Below, piece by piece: positions 27,493-36,712 of a stretch of DNA of 64,000 bases. The position numbers and the translations under genes were made by a program. A model generated the notes under the pieces. That model searched no databases. It was given only the letters and a program-made list of their open reading frames with translations, and was not told the DNA's origin. Numbering within the stretch: position 1 is the stretch's first letter; every line of letters begins with the position of its first letter. This stretch comes from Chryseobacterium piperi (GTDB lineage Bacteria; Bacteroidota; Bacteroidia; Flavobacteriales; Weeksellaceae), in assembly GCF_002285635.2 (NCBI RefSeq), contig NZ_CP023049.2, positions 4,278,001 to 4,342,000 on the forward strand, read 5' to 3'.

Positions 27493-28824
27493 ATGCAAAT
27501 ATTTTCATTATTACTAGCAATAACATTATATTTTTTGGCTCCAAATAAATATGACTTCAGTTTATGTTATATTATTTTCTTTGTATTTTTATATATAGCA
27601 TTTATTACACTTAAAAAAGAAAGTAAAAAAGGAAGCATAGTTAATTTTTCATTATTTTTTACAGTAAGTTTCTTTTTTGTTAATTTCTTTTACCCAATTT
27701 TTATCTATCCCTTTGATAAGTACTATTTTCCAGTTTTTAGTCGTTTTTATTTTAATGAAGCCGTTATTACAAAGTCGACTGCTTTAGCCTTAGTAGGATA
27801 TTGTAGTTTTTCTGTTGGAACGAAATTTTTTTTAGATAAAAATAAGACAAGCATGGGTAATTATGCATCGAATATTAACGTAAAAAGTAATTTAATACTT
27901 CAATATTCTTATAATATTATTTTAGTATTATCATGGGGAGTCTGTTTTTTATTATTCTTTCTAGCAAAAGATGGTATTTTGAAACGAAGCTCTGATGCCT
28001 TTTTTGAGATTGAGCCGGCCCTTTTAGTAGTTTCTCAATGCTTAATTAATTTGTTAATAATTTTAAATTTTTATTTAAAAAAATCTTTTAAAAATTTTGC
28101 AATAGCATTTATATATACACTAGTTTTTATTTATGTTGGAGATAGGGGATCTGCAATCCAAACGAGTTTAGTATTACTATTTTCATATAATATATTTTAT
28201 AAAAAAATTAGTAAAACTAAAGTTACTTTGATATTTATTGCCGGTTTTGTAGGTTTAACACTAGTATCCTCTTTACGTAGCCAAGACGGAAATAATAAAA
28301 AATTAAATGACGTTCAATTTACTCATTATTATGATTTTACAATGGATCTCATTGTAAATAATAGGAATCTATATGCAGGATATGATTATGCCAATAAAAA
28401 TGGTATTAACTATGGGATGAGCTCTATTCCTTATTTATTTGCTCCTGTACCAATGCTTCCGTCTTTTATTACAACAAATTTATATGGGGTAAAGCCACAA
28501 GAACTTTCAACAGGGTCGATTTTGACCAACGATGTAAATGCAACCTGGGGATTAGGAACCAATTTAATTGCCGATATTTATATGCAGTTTGGTTTCTTGG
28601 GAGTTATAATACTTATGTTCCTATTAGGGTATGTTGTTTCTAAATTGGAATTAAATAGAAAGAGAAAGCTATTTGTTACTATTTGTTACATTTTTATTTC
28701 TAGTTTTTCTATTTATATGGCGAGATCTAGTCTTTTTGATACTGTAAGATATATTACTTGGGCAGCTATTATTTACTATTTATTATTTTATCTGTTCAAA
28801 CCATTTTTAACAAAGGCAAAATGA
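27493..28824 (+). CDS. Polysaccharide polymerase, Wzy-like (set 1)
   Basis: A 443-residue very hydrophobic protein with about 10-12 membrane helices and one larger periplasmic loop (about 255-340, with SLRSQDGN and SSIPYLFAPVPMLPSF). The IYVGDRGSAIQ segment and the position between a flippase and glycosyltransferases are typical for Wzy, whose sequences are too diverged for a firm family label. It is extremely A+T rich compared with housekeeping genes of the window. Its last codons overlap the next gene as ATGA. Confidence 0.8.
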   Translation: MQIFSLLLAITLYFLAPNKYDFSLCYIIFFVFLYIAFITLKKESKKGSIVNFSLFFTVSFFFVNFFYPIFIYPFDKYYFPVFSRFYFNEAVITKSTALALVGYCSFSVGTKFFLDKNKTSMGNYASNINVKSNLILQYSYNIILVLSWGVCFLLFFLAKDGILKRSSDAFFEIEPALLVVSQCLINLLIILNFYLKKSFKNFAIAFIYTLVFIYVGDRGSAIQTSLVLLFSYNIFYKKISKTKVTLIFIAGFVGLTLVSSLRSQDGNNKKLNDVQFTHYYDFTMDLIVNNRNLYAGYDYANKNGINYGMSSIPYLFAPVPMLPSFITTNLYGVKPQELSTGSILTNDVNATWGLGTNLIADIYMQFGFLGVIILMFLLGYVVSKLELNRKRKLFVTICYIFISSFSIYMARSSLFDTVRYITWAAIIYYLLFYLFKPFLTKAK

Positions 28825-29933
28825 AAAAAATTCTGACAATAAATAATTCAATTTTTTACGAGGAAAATAGACAACTGTTTTTAGATAAAGAAACGGGTAA
28901 TTTTTTTATAAAATTAGGGGAACTGGGTAATTCAGTGAGTACATTCCAAATTAGTCAACAAAAAACAGAAGATGATACCTTTGCGAATTTTGTATTATCT
29001 GATAAAAAAATTAAAATATATGAGGTAAAGAGAAAAAGCAACCGTTTTATACCTTTTCTAATATCATTTTTTGTAATCCAGAAAGCAATTATTAAAAATG
29101 ATTTTGTATACATATATTTTCCAGGACCAATTTGCAAAGTTATTGCTTTATTATGCATTTTTTACCAAAAACCTTATGGACTTTATATAAGAGGAGAACA
29201 AGGAATTGAATCAAAACTCTCACAAATAATTTTAAAAAAAGCAAAAACAATTTTTACAATTTCTCCAAGTTTTACTCAAAAAATGTCAAAGTATAACAAA
29301 GATACTCAGACAATACGGCCTATGATGGGTTTTGAAGAAACTGATATAGTTACAAATAGGACAGTTGATTTTAAAGAGACTGTGAAAATGCTATATGTAG
29401 GAAGATTGGTTTTTGATAAAGGTCTTTTCGAATTATTGGATGCTCTAGAGATTTTAAAAGAGAGAGGTTATAATATACATTTAAATTTGGTAGGAAGTGG
29501 AATTGACTTTAATAACTTAGTTTTATGTATCAAGCAGAAAATGTTGGAAGAAAATGTTACTTTTTTTGGAATGGTTTCTGATAAAGACAGACTTATCAAT
29601 ATATATAAAGAAAGTGATATTTTTGTATTACCCACTTACCATGAAGGATTTCCTAGAGTTTTATATGAAGCAATGATGATGCAAATACCTATTGTGACTA
29701 CTTTTGTAGGGACAATAGGTTATCTCATGAAAGATCAGTTGAATTGTCTTGAACTTATTCCTAAAAATAGCGAAAGTATAGTAAATCAAATTGAAAAATT
29801 AATTAATAACCCTGATTTAGCACAAAGTCTTGCAAATAATGGTTTAGAGACGATTATTTACTATCTGAAAGATAAAAAAATTAATCATGCTGAGCAGTTA
29901 GATCAATTTATAAAAAAGTTTTATGAAAGTTAG
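28821..29933 (+). CDS. Glycosyltransferase family 4 (set 1)
   Basis: A 370-residue GT-B fold enzyme. The C-terminal donor-binding domain begins at KMLYVGRLVFDKGLFELLDAL and has the GT4 nucleotide-sugar motif EGFPRVLYEAMMM (E..x7..E). The N-terminal half is less conserved, as usual for acceptor domains. I choose ATG 28821, which overlaps the polymerase stop as ATGA; a longer frame from 28758 would run 63 bases into the polymerase gene. The 3' end overlaps the next glycosyltransferase by 11 bases. Donor and acceptor unknown. Confidence 0.88.
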   Translation: MKKILTINNSIFYEENRQLFLDKETGNFFIKLGELGNSVSTFQISQQKTEDDTFANFVLSDKKIKIYEVKRKSNRFIPFLISFFVIQKAIIKNDFVYIYFPGPICKVIALLCIFYQKPYGLYIRGEQGIESKLSQIILKKAKTIFTISPSFTQKMSKYNKDTQTIRPMMGFEETDIVTNRTVDFKETVKMLYVGRLVFDKGLFELLDALEILKERGYNIHLNLVGSGIDFNNLVLCIKQKMLEENVTFFGMVSDKDRLINIYKESDIFVLPTYHEGFPRVLYEAMMMQIPIVTTFVGTIGYLMKDQLNCLELIPKNSESIVNQIEKLINNPDLAQSLANNGLETIIYYLKDKKINHAEQLDQFIKKFYES

Positions 29934-30801
29934 TGTTATCATACCATTTTATCCAAATATCGGATGGTTAGAAGAGGCTATAGAAAGTGTTTTAGATCAG
30001 ACATTTTCTGATTATGAAATCATCGTGGTAAATGATGGTTCTTCAGAAGACGACAATCGTTTTATTAATAAATATCATAATAATATTAATTATTTCAAAA
30101 CAGAAAATAAAGGACCTGCACATGCAAGAAATTATGGAATTAGTAAAGCTAGTGGTGAATATTTAGCTTTTTTAGACTCTGATGATTTGTGGCTGAATAC
30201 TAAATTGGAAAGGCAAGTTGAATTAATGGATCACCACAATTTGAATTGGTCTCATACTAAATATTCAATTTTTGATGAAGTACCTAATAAGGAAGATAGG
30301 ATCTATTGTGAAGTCAATAATGAGAATTTTAAGGGAATGGTATATCCACAGTGTTTGACAAAAATTCATATTGGCACACCATGTGTTATGATTAGAAGGT
30401 CATTTATTTTGGAAAATAATTTTATAAGATTTTCTGAAGATATGAGATATGGAGAAGATGGCTATTTTTGGATTCTAATGGGCTTTAATAATGAATTAGG
30501 ATATCTTAATGAAAGCTTAACCTCGGTGAGAAGAGCAGGTACAAATGCTGTACAATTAGCTAGAGTTCATTTAAATGTTAGAGGTAATTTAAATAAATTC
30601 CTAATAAGTAAATTAAATATTTTCTATCCTAATATTAAAGTTGGTATATTAACAAGAATTACATACGAGTATTGTAATGTTGTTAATAATTTTATTGATC
30701 AATTATTTGGGATACAAAATTTCAAGAAAAAATCTGCAGAAATAATTTCAAAAATAGTTTATTTACCTGCTTATGTAATGTTTAAAAGTATAATTAAATA
30801 A
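29923..30801 (+). CDS. Glycosyltransferase family 2
   Basis: A 292-residue GT-A enzyme. The start MKVSVIIPFYPNIGWLEEAI, the nucleotide site IIVVNDGSSEDD, and the metal-binding LAFLDSDDLW (DxD-like) are classic for family 2. The later EDMRYGEDGYFW motif holds the likely catalytic Asp/Glu region. It overlaps the preceding GT4 gene by 11 bases and is followed after 2 bases by an acyltransferase gene, indicating tight co-translation. Sugar unknown. Confidence 0.9.
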   Translation: MKVSVIIPFYPNIGWLEEAIESVLDQTFSDYEIIVVNDGSSEDDNRFINKYHNNINYFKTENKGPAHARNYGISKASGEYLAFLDSDDLWLNTKLERQVELMDHHNLNWSHTKYSIFDEVPNKEDRIYCEVNNENFKGMVYPQCLTKIHIGTPCVMIRRSFILENNFIRFSEDMRYGEDGYFWILMGFNNELGYLNESLTSVRRAGTNAVQLARVHLNVRGNLNKFLISKLNIFYPNIKVGILTRITYEYCNVVNNFIDQLFGIQNFKKKSAEIISKIVYLPAYVMFKSIIK

Positions 30802-30803
30802 AG

Positions 30804-31403
30804 ATGCTGAAAACATATGGTTTATTAGGGCTGATACAATTGATGTATTTTAAAATTAGAACTAAATTTATTTTTAGTAATGCTAGAATAATAAGATTTC
30901 CGTTTCGGCTGAGGGGAAAACAATATATTAAAATAGATAAAGGTTTTACAACTGGTTTTAATTGTAGATTAGATGCTTTTAACGTCAAAAATAAGCCGGA
31001 ACCACTTATTAGTATTGGTAAGCATGTTCAAATCAATGATGATGTCCATATAGGCGCTATTGAAAAAATAGAAATCCATGATCATGTTCTAATAGCAAGT
31101 AAAGTTTTTATCACGGATCATAATCATGGTAAATATTCAGGGAATGATGGTGATTCACCTAAAACAGTACCAGATAAGAGGCCTCTTTATTCCAGTCCGG
31201 TAATTATAGAAAAGAACGTGTGGATCGGAGAGTTCGTTTCAATTTTACCTGGTGTAACAATTGGTGAAGGATCTATTGTGGGTACAATGTCAGTAGTTAA
31301 TAAGAATGTTCCTCCATTTTGTATTGTAGTTGGATCTCCCGCAAGAGTTGTGAAAAAATTTGATTTTGATAAAAATGAATGGATATCCTTTAAAAATGAT
31401 TAA
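30804..31403 (+). CDS. Hexapeptide-repeat acyltransferase (LbetaH)
   Basis: A 199-residue member of the left-handed beta-helix acyltransferases related to WcaF/maltose O-acetyltransferase. It shows hexapeptide repeats such as VQINDDVHIGAIEKIEIHD, VIIEKNVWIGEFVSILPG and VTIGEGSIVG, and the catalytic-type histidine stretch ITDHNHGKYSG. The ending IVVGSPARVVKKF is standard for this group. It probably O- or N-acetylates a sugar of the repeat unit. Its 3' end overlaps the next glycosyltransferase start by 8 bases. Confidence 0.88.
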   Translation: MLKTYGLLGLIQLMYFKIRTKFIFSNARIIRFPFRLRGKQYIKIDKGFTTGFNCRLDAFNVKNKPEPLISIGKHVQINDDVHIGAIEKIEIHDHVLIASKVFITDHNHGKYSGNDGDSPKTVPDKRPLYSSPVIIEKNVWIGEFVSILPGVTIGEGSIVGTMSVVNKNVPPFCIVVGSPARVVKKFDFDKNEWISFKND

Positions 31404-32208
31404 TTTATCAATTGTATTATATAATACTTCGGCCGAAGATATTCAAAACATATTTAAATCACTAGATTTTGTGAAATCTTCATATAAATTGTATGTGATA
31501 GATAATTCTCCAAGTAATACTTTAATATCTTTTTTCGAAGGTAAAAAAAATATTGAATATATACATAATCCGACAAATCCAGGATTCGGTGCTTCTCACA
31601 ACATTGCTTTAAAAAAAACATTAGAAGATAACATACCTTACCATTTTGTTATTAATCCTGATGTATATTTTACATCTGATGTTATTACACCTATGGTAGA
31701 GCATATGGCTGAGAATGCTAAAATAGGAATGATGATGCCACAGATTTTGAATCTAGATGGAACAGCACAGCATCTTCCTAAATTATTACCTTCACCTTTA
31801 AGTTTGTTTTTAAGAAAAATTAAGCAGCCGAAAATTATTTATGATAGTTTTATTGAGAGGTATGAGTTGAGAAATGTACCGGATCATCAGATATATACAG
31901 CCCCGATTCTTTCAGGGTGCTTTACATTATTTAATGCAAAAGCTTTACGGGATGTAGGTTTATATGATGATCGTTTCTTTATGTATTTTGAGGATTGGGA
32001 TATTTCGCGCAGAGTATATCAAAAATTTAAAACGGTATATTTTCCAAAGGTTTCAGTATATCATGGATATGAATCAGGTGCTAATAAAAATAAAAGATTG
32101 TTTAAAATATTTGTAAAATCAGCACAATCTTATTTTAATAAATGGGGCTGGTTTTTTGATAGAGAAAGAGATAAAATAAATCAAATCACATTAAATCAAT
32201 TCAAATGA
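31396..32208 (+). CDS. Glycosyltransferase family 2, WbbL-like
   Basis: A 270-residue GT-A enzyme. LYVIDNSPSNTL, NPGFGASHNIALK, HFVINPDVYF and GCFTLFNAKALRDVGLYDDRFFMYFEDWDIS match the WbbL-type rhamnosyltransferase-like branch of family 2. Given RfbB/RfbC nearby, a 6-deoxyhexose donor is plausible but unproven. I use ATG 31396, which overlaps the acyltransferase stop by 8 bases; an upstream start at 31360 would overlap it by 44. The stop codon lies in the first copy of a 17-bp tandem repeat that also forms the next gene's start. Confidence 0.86.
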   Translation: MINLSIVLYNTSAEDIQNIFKSLDFVKSSYKLYVIDNSPSNTLISFFEGKKNIEYIHNPTNPGFGASHNIALKKTLEDNIPYHFVINPDVYFTSDVITPMVEHMAENAKIGMMMPQILNLDGTAQHLPKLLPSPLSLFLRKIKQPKIIYDSFIERYELRNVPDHQIYTAPILSGCFTLFNAKALRDVGLYDDRFFMYFEDWDISRRVYQKFKTVYFPKVSVYHGYESGANKNKRLFKIFVKSAQSYFNKWGWFFDRERDKINQITLNQFK

Positions 32209-32227
32209 AAAATCAATTCAAATGAAA
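32194..32227 (+). repeat. 17-bp tandem duplication at a gene junction
   Basis: AATCAATTCAAATGAAA occurs twice head to tail (32194-32210 and 32211-32227), followed by a partial third start AATCAA. The first copy holds the glycosyltransferase stop (32206-32208) and an ATG at 32205; the second holds the ATG at 32222 of the beta-helix gene. Reading from 32205 gives a six-codon peptide whose TGA overlaps the real start as ATGA. Confidence 0.9.
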
Positions 32228-33298
32228 AATCAAACACTTTTACTTATCGTGATGCTTATCAGTTTTTCTGTTAATGCACAAACCTTTGCAGTAAAAAAAA
32301 TAAATACAGAAACGATTACTAAGTATCTTAATAAGCCTGTATTTAACGATGAATATAATAAGTATGTAAAACAAGCTTATTCAGTTACAGTACCTAGTAA
32401 CATGCAAAAAAATACATCGTCAGATTATACATCTTATATACAGGATGCATTAAACAAGAATGATGTTGTTCTTCTTCCAAACACTGTAATGGAAATTAAT
32501 GATAAAGGCTTGAACTTAAACAGCAATCAGGTTTTATTGTTTCAACCGAATTCTAAACTGGTCTTGATACCATCTGCCAAAAAAGGTTATAACATGTTGA
32601 ATATCGAGAATGTTAATAATATTAAAATTTTTTATGCCAATTTAGAAGGAGATAGAGTTAATCATTTGGGAAGTGATGGAGAATGGGGTTTTGGAATTGG
32701 GATTAAAGGGTCTGATAGTATAAAAATCTATTCGCCATATATAAAAAATACGTGGGGAGACGGAATCTATTTAGGACAGTCAGGGAATAAACCGTCTACT
32801 AATATTTATATTGCGAATGCTGTTATAGATAATGTAAGAAGAAACGGAATTTCTATTATTTCAGCTAAAAATATAGATATTCTTAATAGTTATATAGCTA
32901 ATACCAATGGGAATATTCCAGAAAGTGGTATCGATATAGAGCCTAATAATATTGCTGATGATCTTGATACAGTTAATATTAAAAATTTAACCACTTTTAA
33001 TAATAAATGGGCTGGAATTCTTTTAGTGTTTGAACAATATAAATCTAGTCAGAAGAAGACCGTATCAATAAATATTGATGGACATACAGATTCTTATTCG
33101 AAATACGGAATTGCTTTCCACGGCTTTAAAAATGATACCACTGCAAGTAATTTAGACGGACTGATTAATCTTAAAAATACAAGATATGATAATAATAAAG
33201 ATAAATTCTTTTTTTACAAATCAAATCTCTCAAATCTTAATTTAAATACTACTGATTCAACGCTAAAAACAAAATTTAATAATTTTAAACTTAAATGA
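32222..33298 (+). CDS. Exported right-handed beta-helix protein (set 1)
   Basis: A 358-residue exported protein: signal peptide about 1-20 (LLIVMLISFSVNAQ), then a body of short beta strands with many Asn/Ile ladders (NIKIFYANLEG, SIKIYSPYIKNTWGDGIYLG, NIYIANAVIDNVRRNGISII, NIDILNSYIANT), the signature of pectate-lyase-like parallel beta-helices. SGIDIEPNN resembles the ladder turns of AlgG/mannuronan epimerase-like and lyase folds, with acidic residues that could be catalytic. In a polysaccharide cluster such a periplasmic or surface enzyme may trim, lyse or epimerise the polymer. It overlaps the next gene as ATGA. Catalytic activity is inference. Confidence 0.8.
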   Translation: MKNQTLLLIVMLISFSVNAQTFAVKKINTETITKYLNKPVFNDEYNKYVKQAYSVTVPSNMQKNTSSDYTSYIQDALNKNDVVLLPNTVMEINDKGLNLNSNQVLLFQPNSKLVLIPSAKKGYNMLNIENVNNIKIFYANLEGDRVNHLGSDGEWGFGIGIKGSDSIKIYSPYIKNTWGDGIYLGQSGNKPSTNIYIANAVIDNVRRNGISIISAKNIDILNSYIANTNGNIPESGIDIEPNNIADDLDTVNIKNLTTFNNKWAGILLVFEQYKSSQKKTVSINIDGHTDSYSKYGIAFHGFKNDTTASNLDGLINLKNTRYDNNKDKFFFYKSNLSNLNLNTTDSTLKTKFNNFKLK

Positions 33299-34197
33299 AA
33301 GTAATAATTACTGGAGCAACAGGTTTTGTTGGTCAAAATTTAAGTCAATATCTTATTTCTAAATCGATTGATGTAGAACAAATATCTTTACGCCAACAAA
33401 ACTGGAAAGAAAATATTAACCTACAGGCCAATGCCATTATTCATTTAGCAGGTAAAGCGCACGATACCGCTAATACATCTGCGGAAGAAGAATACTTCCG
33501 TATTAATAGGGATTTAACAAAGCTATTATTCAATGAATTCTTACGGTCAGAAATAAGTGATTTTTTATATTTCAGCTCAGTAAAAGCAGTAGCAGATACA
33601 GTTGAAGGGGTACTAACTGAAGATGTAATTGGAGAGCCTTTAACTGCTTATGGAAAATCTAAACTCGAGGCCGAAAATTTTTTATTAAGTCAAAAATTAC
33701 CTGAAGGAAAAAGGGTTTTTATTATCCGCCCATGTATAATTCATGGTCCATGTAATAAAGGAAATTTGAATCTATTATTTAAGATTGTGGAAAAGGGAAT
33801 ACCTTGGCCATTAGGAGCTTTTGAGAATAAAAGATCATTTTTAAGTATTGATAATTTAAATTTTATAATTTATCAAATACTTATGAATGAAGATATAGAA
33901 TCCGGCATTTATAATTTTGCTGATGATCAAGCTATATCTACTAATAATTTAATTCAGATAATTACTAAGACATTAGATAAAAAATCCAGGCTTTGGAAGA
34001 TTCCACAAAAGTATTTGGAAATAACTGCCAGAATGGGAGATAAATTTCATTTACCTTTGAATTCTGAAAGACTAAAAAAATTAACGGAATCTTATGTTGT
34101 TTCTAATCAAAAAATTAAATCGGCAATAAAAGTTGATAGTTTACCAATAACAACAGAACAAGGCCTAATAAAAACCATTAAGAGTTTTATAAAATAA
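33295..34197 (+). CDS. NAD-dependent epimerase/reductase, WbpK-like
   Basis: A 300-residue extended short-chain dehydrogenase. NAD motif TGATGFVGQNL (7-17), HLAGKAHDT, SSVKAVAD and catalytic YGKSK (Y..K in LTAYGKSKLEAE) are present. This subfamily (WbpK, WbjF-like) reduces the 4-keto group of UDP-4-keto-6-deoxy-HexNAc to UDP-FucNAc or UDP-QuiNAc. It commonly sits next to a small priming transferase, as here, 31 bases upstream of the sugar transferase gene. Its substrate would come from the dehydratase at 15678. Start codon overlaps the stop of the beta-helix gene. Confidence 0.82.
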   Translation: MKVIITGATGFVGQNLSQYLISKSIDVEQISLRQQNWKENINLQANAIIHLAGKAHDTANTSAEEEYFRINRDLTKLLFNEFLRSEISDFLYFSSVKAVADTVEGVLTEDVIGEPLTAYGKSKLEAENFLLSQKLPEGKRVFIIRPCIIHGPCNKGNLNLLFKIVEKGIPWPLGAFENKRSFLSIDNLNFIIYQILMNEDIESGIYNFADDQAISTNNLIQIITKTLDKKSRLWKIPQKYLEITARMGDKFHLPLNSERLKKLTESYVVSNQKIKSAIKVDSLPITTEQGLIKTIKSFIK

Positions 34198-34228
34198 TAT
34201 ATCAATTGATCATCTAATATTTATTCTC

Positions 34229-34780
34229 ATGATACGCGTACTCGATTTTACATTTTCATTCCTTGGAATCCTTTTTTTATGGCCTGTCGGCTTAATTTTA
34301 TATATTATAGGTTTATTTGATACAGGATCACCTATTTTTGTTCAAGAAAGAGTTGGGAAAAATAAAAAAAAGTTTAACCTTCTAAAGTTCAGAACAATGC
34401 ATGTCGATACGAAATCGGTGGCAACTCACTTATCGAGTAACTCTTCGGTAACGAAATTTGGGAGCTTTTTACGAAAGTCAAAATTGGACGAGTTACCCCA
34501 ACTTATTAATGTTTTGAAAGGTGATATGAGCTTAGTAGGACCGAGGCCTAATCTTTTTAACCAAACAGAATTAATAGAGGAGAGAGAGAAAAGAGGAGTT
34601 TACAAATTTATTCCTGGTATCACAGGATTAGCGCAAATCAATGAAATAGATATGTCTACTCCTGTTGAACTTGCTGAAAAAGATGCTGAAATGCTTAAAA
34701 CTTTAAACGTTTCTAATTATATAAAATATATTCTGGCTACCGTTGGAGGAAAAGGGCAAGGAGACAGAATAGGGAAGTAA
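34229..34780 (+). CDS. Small priming sugar-phosphate transferase (PglC type, first copy)
   Basis: A 183-residue monotopic phosphoglycosyl transferase. One reentrant hydrophobic helix at the N-terminus (about 8-30) is followed by the family core: GSPIFVQERVGKN, KFRTMH, SKLDELPQLINVLKGDMSLVGPRP (with the catalytic Asp-Glu of DELPQ) and GITGLAQI. It moves a sugar-1-phosphate from a UDP-sugar to undecaprenyl phosphate to start a repeat unit. Placed after a WbpK-like reductase and before an aminotransferase, it likely uses a 2-acetamido-6-deoxy or 4-amino sugar. A second similar gene follows at 36114. Confidence 0.9.
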   Translation: MIRVLDFTFSFLGILFLWPVGLILYIIGLFDTGSPIFVQERVGKNKKKFNLLKFRTMHVDTKSVATHLSSNSSVTKFGSFLRKSKLDELPQLINVLKGDMSLVGPRPNLFNQTELIEEREKRGVYKFIPGITGLAQINEIDMSTPVELAEKDAEMLKTLNVSNYIKYILATVGGKGQGDRIGK

Positions 34781-34873
34781 TATTATTTCATACTATATAT
34801 AATTTTATCAAATTTTAAATCTGAAGATATAAATTCAGCAGGAAGAATTATATTTGTTATTTGAACAAGCACA

Positions 34874-36010
34874 ATGCAAAATAAAATTTGGCTCTCTTCC
34901 CCACATCTTTCCGGAAATGAATTATCTTTTATCGAAGATGCTTTCAATAAGAATTGGGTAACTTCAATAGGAGATAATATTGATGAATTTGAAACCAGTC
35001 TGAAGCAATTTCTTAAAGATGATACGGAAGTCTGTGTTCTCAATTCTGCTACATCTGCAATACATTTAGCATTAATACTATTAGGAGTAACAAGTGAGGA
35101 TGAAGTATTAACATCTACCTTTTCTTTTATTGCTTCGGCGAATCCGATTACATATTGCGGGGCTACTCCTGTTTTTATAGATAGTGAGACAGAAACATGG
35201 AATATGTGTCCAGTTACTTTACAAAGAGCTATTGAAGATCGGATTTTGAATGGTAAAAAACCCAAAGCAATTGTTGTTGTCCATCTTTATGGTATGCCTG
35301 CTAAAATGGATGAAATTCTAACTATTGCTCAAAAATATGAAATTCCACTTATTGAAGATGCTGCAGAAGCGTTAGGCTCAAAATACAAAGGAAAAGTTTG
35401 CGGAACGTTTGGAAACTTTGGAGTTTTGTCTTTTAATGGAAATAAAATTATTACAACTTCAGGAGGAGGAGCATTGGTATGTCATTCTCAGGAAGATAAA
35501 AATAAAGTGATATTTCTTTCGACACAGGCAAGAGATTCTGCTCCTCATTATCAGCATTCACAAATCGGGTATAATTATAGAATGAGTAATATTATTGCCG
35601 GAATAGGAAGAGGACAGATGATGGTTCTAAATGATAGAGTACTAGCCCGTAGAAAAATGCATGACTTTTATACAGACCTATTGAAAGATGTCGATGGTGT
35701 TAGTGTTTTCTCTGAACCAAGTATAGATTTTTACTCTAACCATTGGTTATCAGCAATCGTAATAGATAAAGAGAAAATTGGTAAAAACCGAGAAGAGTTG
35801 CGCATTGCTTTTCTTGAACAGGATATAGAATCACGTCCTCTATGGAAGCCTCTTCATATGCAACCTGTTTTTGTTGATGCTCCTTATTATGGAGGAAAAG
35901 TGGCTGAAACTCTTTTTGAAAATGGATTATGTCTCCCATCGGGATCTAACCTCACAGATGATGACAGAATTAGAATTAAAAATGTACTAAAAAACTTTTT
36001 TGAGATCTGA
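34874..36010 (+). CDS. DegT/DnrJ/EryC1 sugar aminotransferase (PglE/WecE-like)
   Basis: A 378-residue PLP enzyme that aminates a nucleotide keto-sugar. The Schiff-base lysine is K191 in LSFNGNKIITTSGGGA; the cofactor-ring Asp is D162 in IEDAAEALGSKYKG. The start IWLSSPHLSGNELSFIEDAF and STFSFIASANPITYCGATPVFID are typical of PglE-like C4 aminotransferases acting on UDP-4-keto-6-deoxy-GlcNAc. The dehydratase at 15678 would supply that substrate. A dedicated PglD-type N-acetyltransferase is not next to it, but the acyltransferase at 30804 could act. Regiochemistry is inferred. Confidence 0.92.
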   Translation: MQNKIWLSSPHLSGNELSFIEDAFNKNWVTSIGDNIDEFETSLKQFLKDDTEVCVLNSATSAIHLALILLGVTSEDEVLTSTFSFIASANPITYCGATPVFIDSETETWNMCPVTLQRAIEDRILNGKKPKAIVVVHLYGMPAKMDEILTIAQKYEIPLIEDAAEALGSKYKGKVCGTFGNFGVLSFNGNKIITTSGGGALVCHSQEDKNKVIFLSTQARDSAPHYQHSQIGYNYRMSNIIAGIGRGQMMVLNDRVLARRKMHDFYTDLLKDVDGVSVFSEPSIDFYSNHWLSAIVIDKEKIGKNREELRIAFLEQDIESRPLWKPLHMQPVFVDAPYYGGKVAETLFENGLCLPSGSNLTDDDRIRIKNVLKNFFEI

Positions 36011-36113
36011 TGCTTGTAAAAGGGCTTGGACCCTCTTCATATCGTAACAAAAAATGATGTAGAAGTAATCTATCTAAGACAGATTTTATATATTTGTTGG
36101 GAATACAGATCCT

Positions 36114-36683
36114 GTGAAAAAATACCCTCTTTGGAAGATGCTGATGGACTACAGTATAGCAATTTTTGCTATTATACTACTGTCTCCTATATTTGTTTTT
36201 TTGATATGTCTGACCTCTTGGGATACAGGGTTTCCCGGACTTTTTATTCAAAAACGCATTGGTTGGGATGCAAAACCTTTTTCAATTTATAAATTCAGAA
36301 CACTTCATCCTCAAACACTTCATAAATCATCTATTGGAAAATGGATGAGAAAAAATAAATTAGATGAGCTCCCCCAATTATTCAATATCTTAAAAGGGGA
36401 TATGTCACTGGTAGGCCCAAGACCTGATATTCCGGGATACTATGATAAATTAACAGGTGAAGACCGTCTCGTTCTTCAGCTTAAGCCTGGGCTCACAAGT
36501 GAGGCCGGAATTAAATATCGTAGCGAAGAAAATCTGCTTAATCAACAGGAAAATCCTTTACAATATAATGATACAGTACTCTTTCCAGATAAAGTAAAAA
36601 TGAATTTGGATTACTATCATAATCTCTCTTTAAAAGAAGACTGTTATATTTTATTGAAAACCTTTTCACTTTTAAAAAGATAA
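36114..36683 (+). CDS. Small priming sugar-phosphate transferase (second copy)
   Basis: A 189-residue monotopic phosphoglycosyl transferase: N-terminal hydrophobic reentrant helix (YSIAIFAIILLSPIFVFLICL), PGLFIQKRIG, YKFRTL, NKLDELPQLFNILKGDMSLVGPRPD and a C-terminal tail with KPGLTSEAGIKYRSEE. The last segment differs from the first copy, pointing to a different sugar or a divergent branch. The start codon is GTG, which fits because the next residues KKYPLWKMLMDY align with family N-termini. The 103 bases before it hold no obvious gene, but a TATATTTG box at 36089-36096 may give a local promoter. Confidence 0.88.
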   Translation: MKKYPLWKMLMDYSIAIFAIILLSPIFVFLICLTSWDTGFPGLFIQKRIGWDAKPFSIYKFRTLHPQTLHKSSIGKWMRKNKLDELPQLFNILKGDMSLVGPRPDIPGYYDKLTGEDRLVLQLKPGLTSEAGIKYRSEENLLNQQENPLQYNDTVLFPDKVKMNLDYYHNLSLKEDCYILLKTFSLLKR

Positions 36684-36712
36684 TATACCCCAAATAAAAA
36701 AGTTATAGCATA

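Noticed and set aside
34783..35265. 160-codon minus-strand open frame over the aminotransferase gene
   Set aside because: It is the antisense of a strongly conserved PLP enzyme, and its sequence looks like a mirrored coding frame.
36026..36292. 88-codon open frame between the aminotransferase and the second priming transferase
   Set aside because: It starts with TTG, overlaps the priming transferase in another frame for most of its length and has no recognisable domain.
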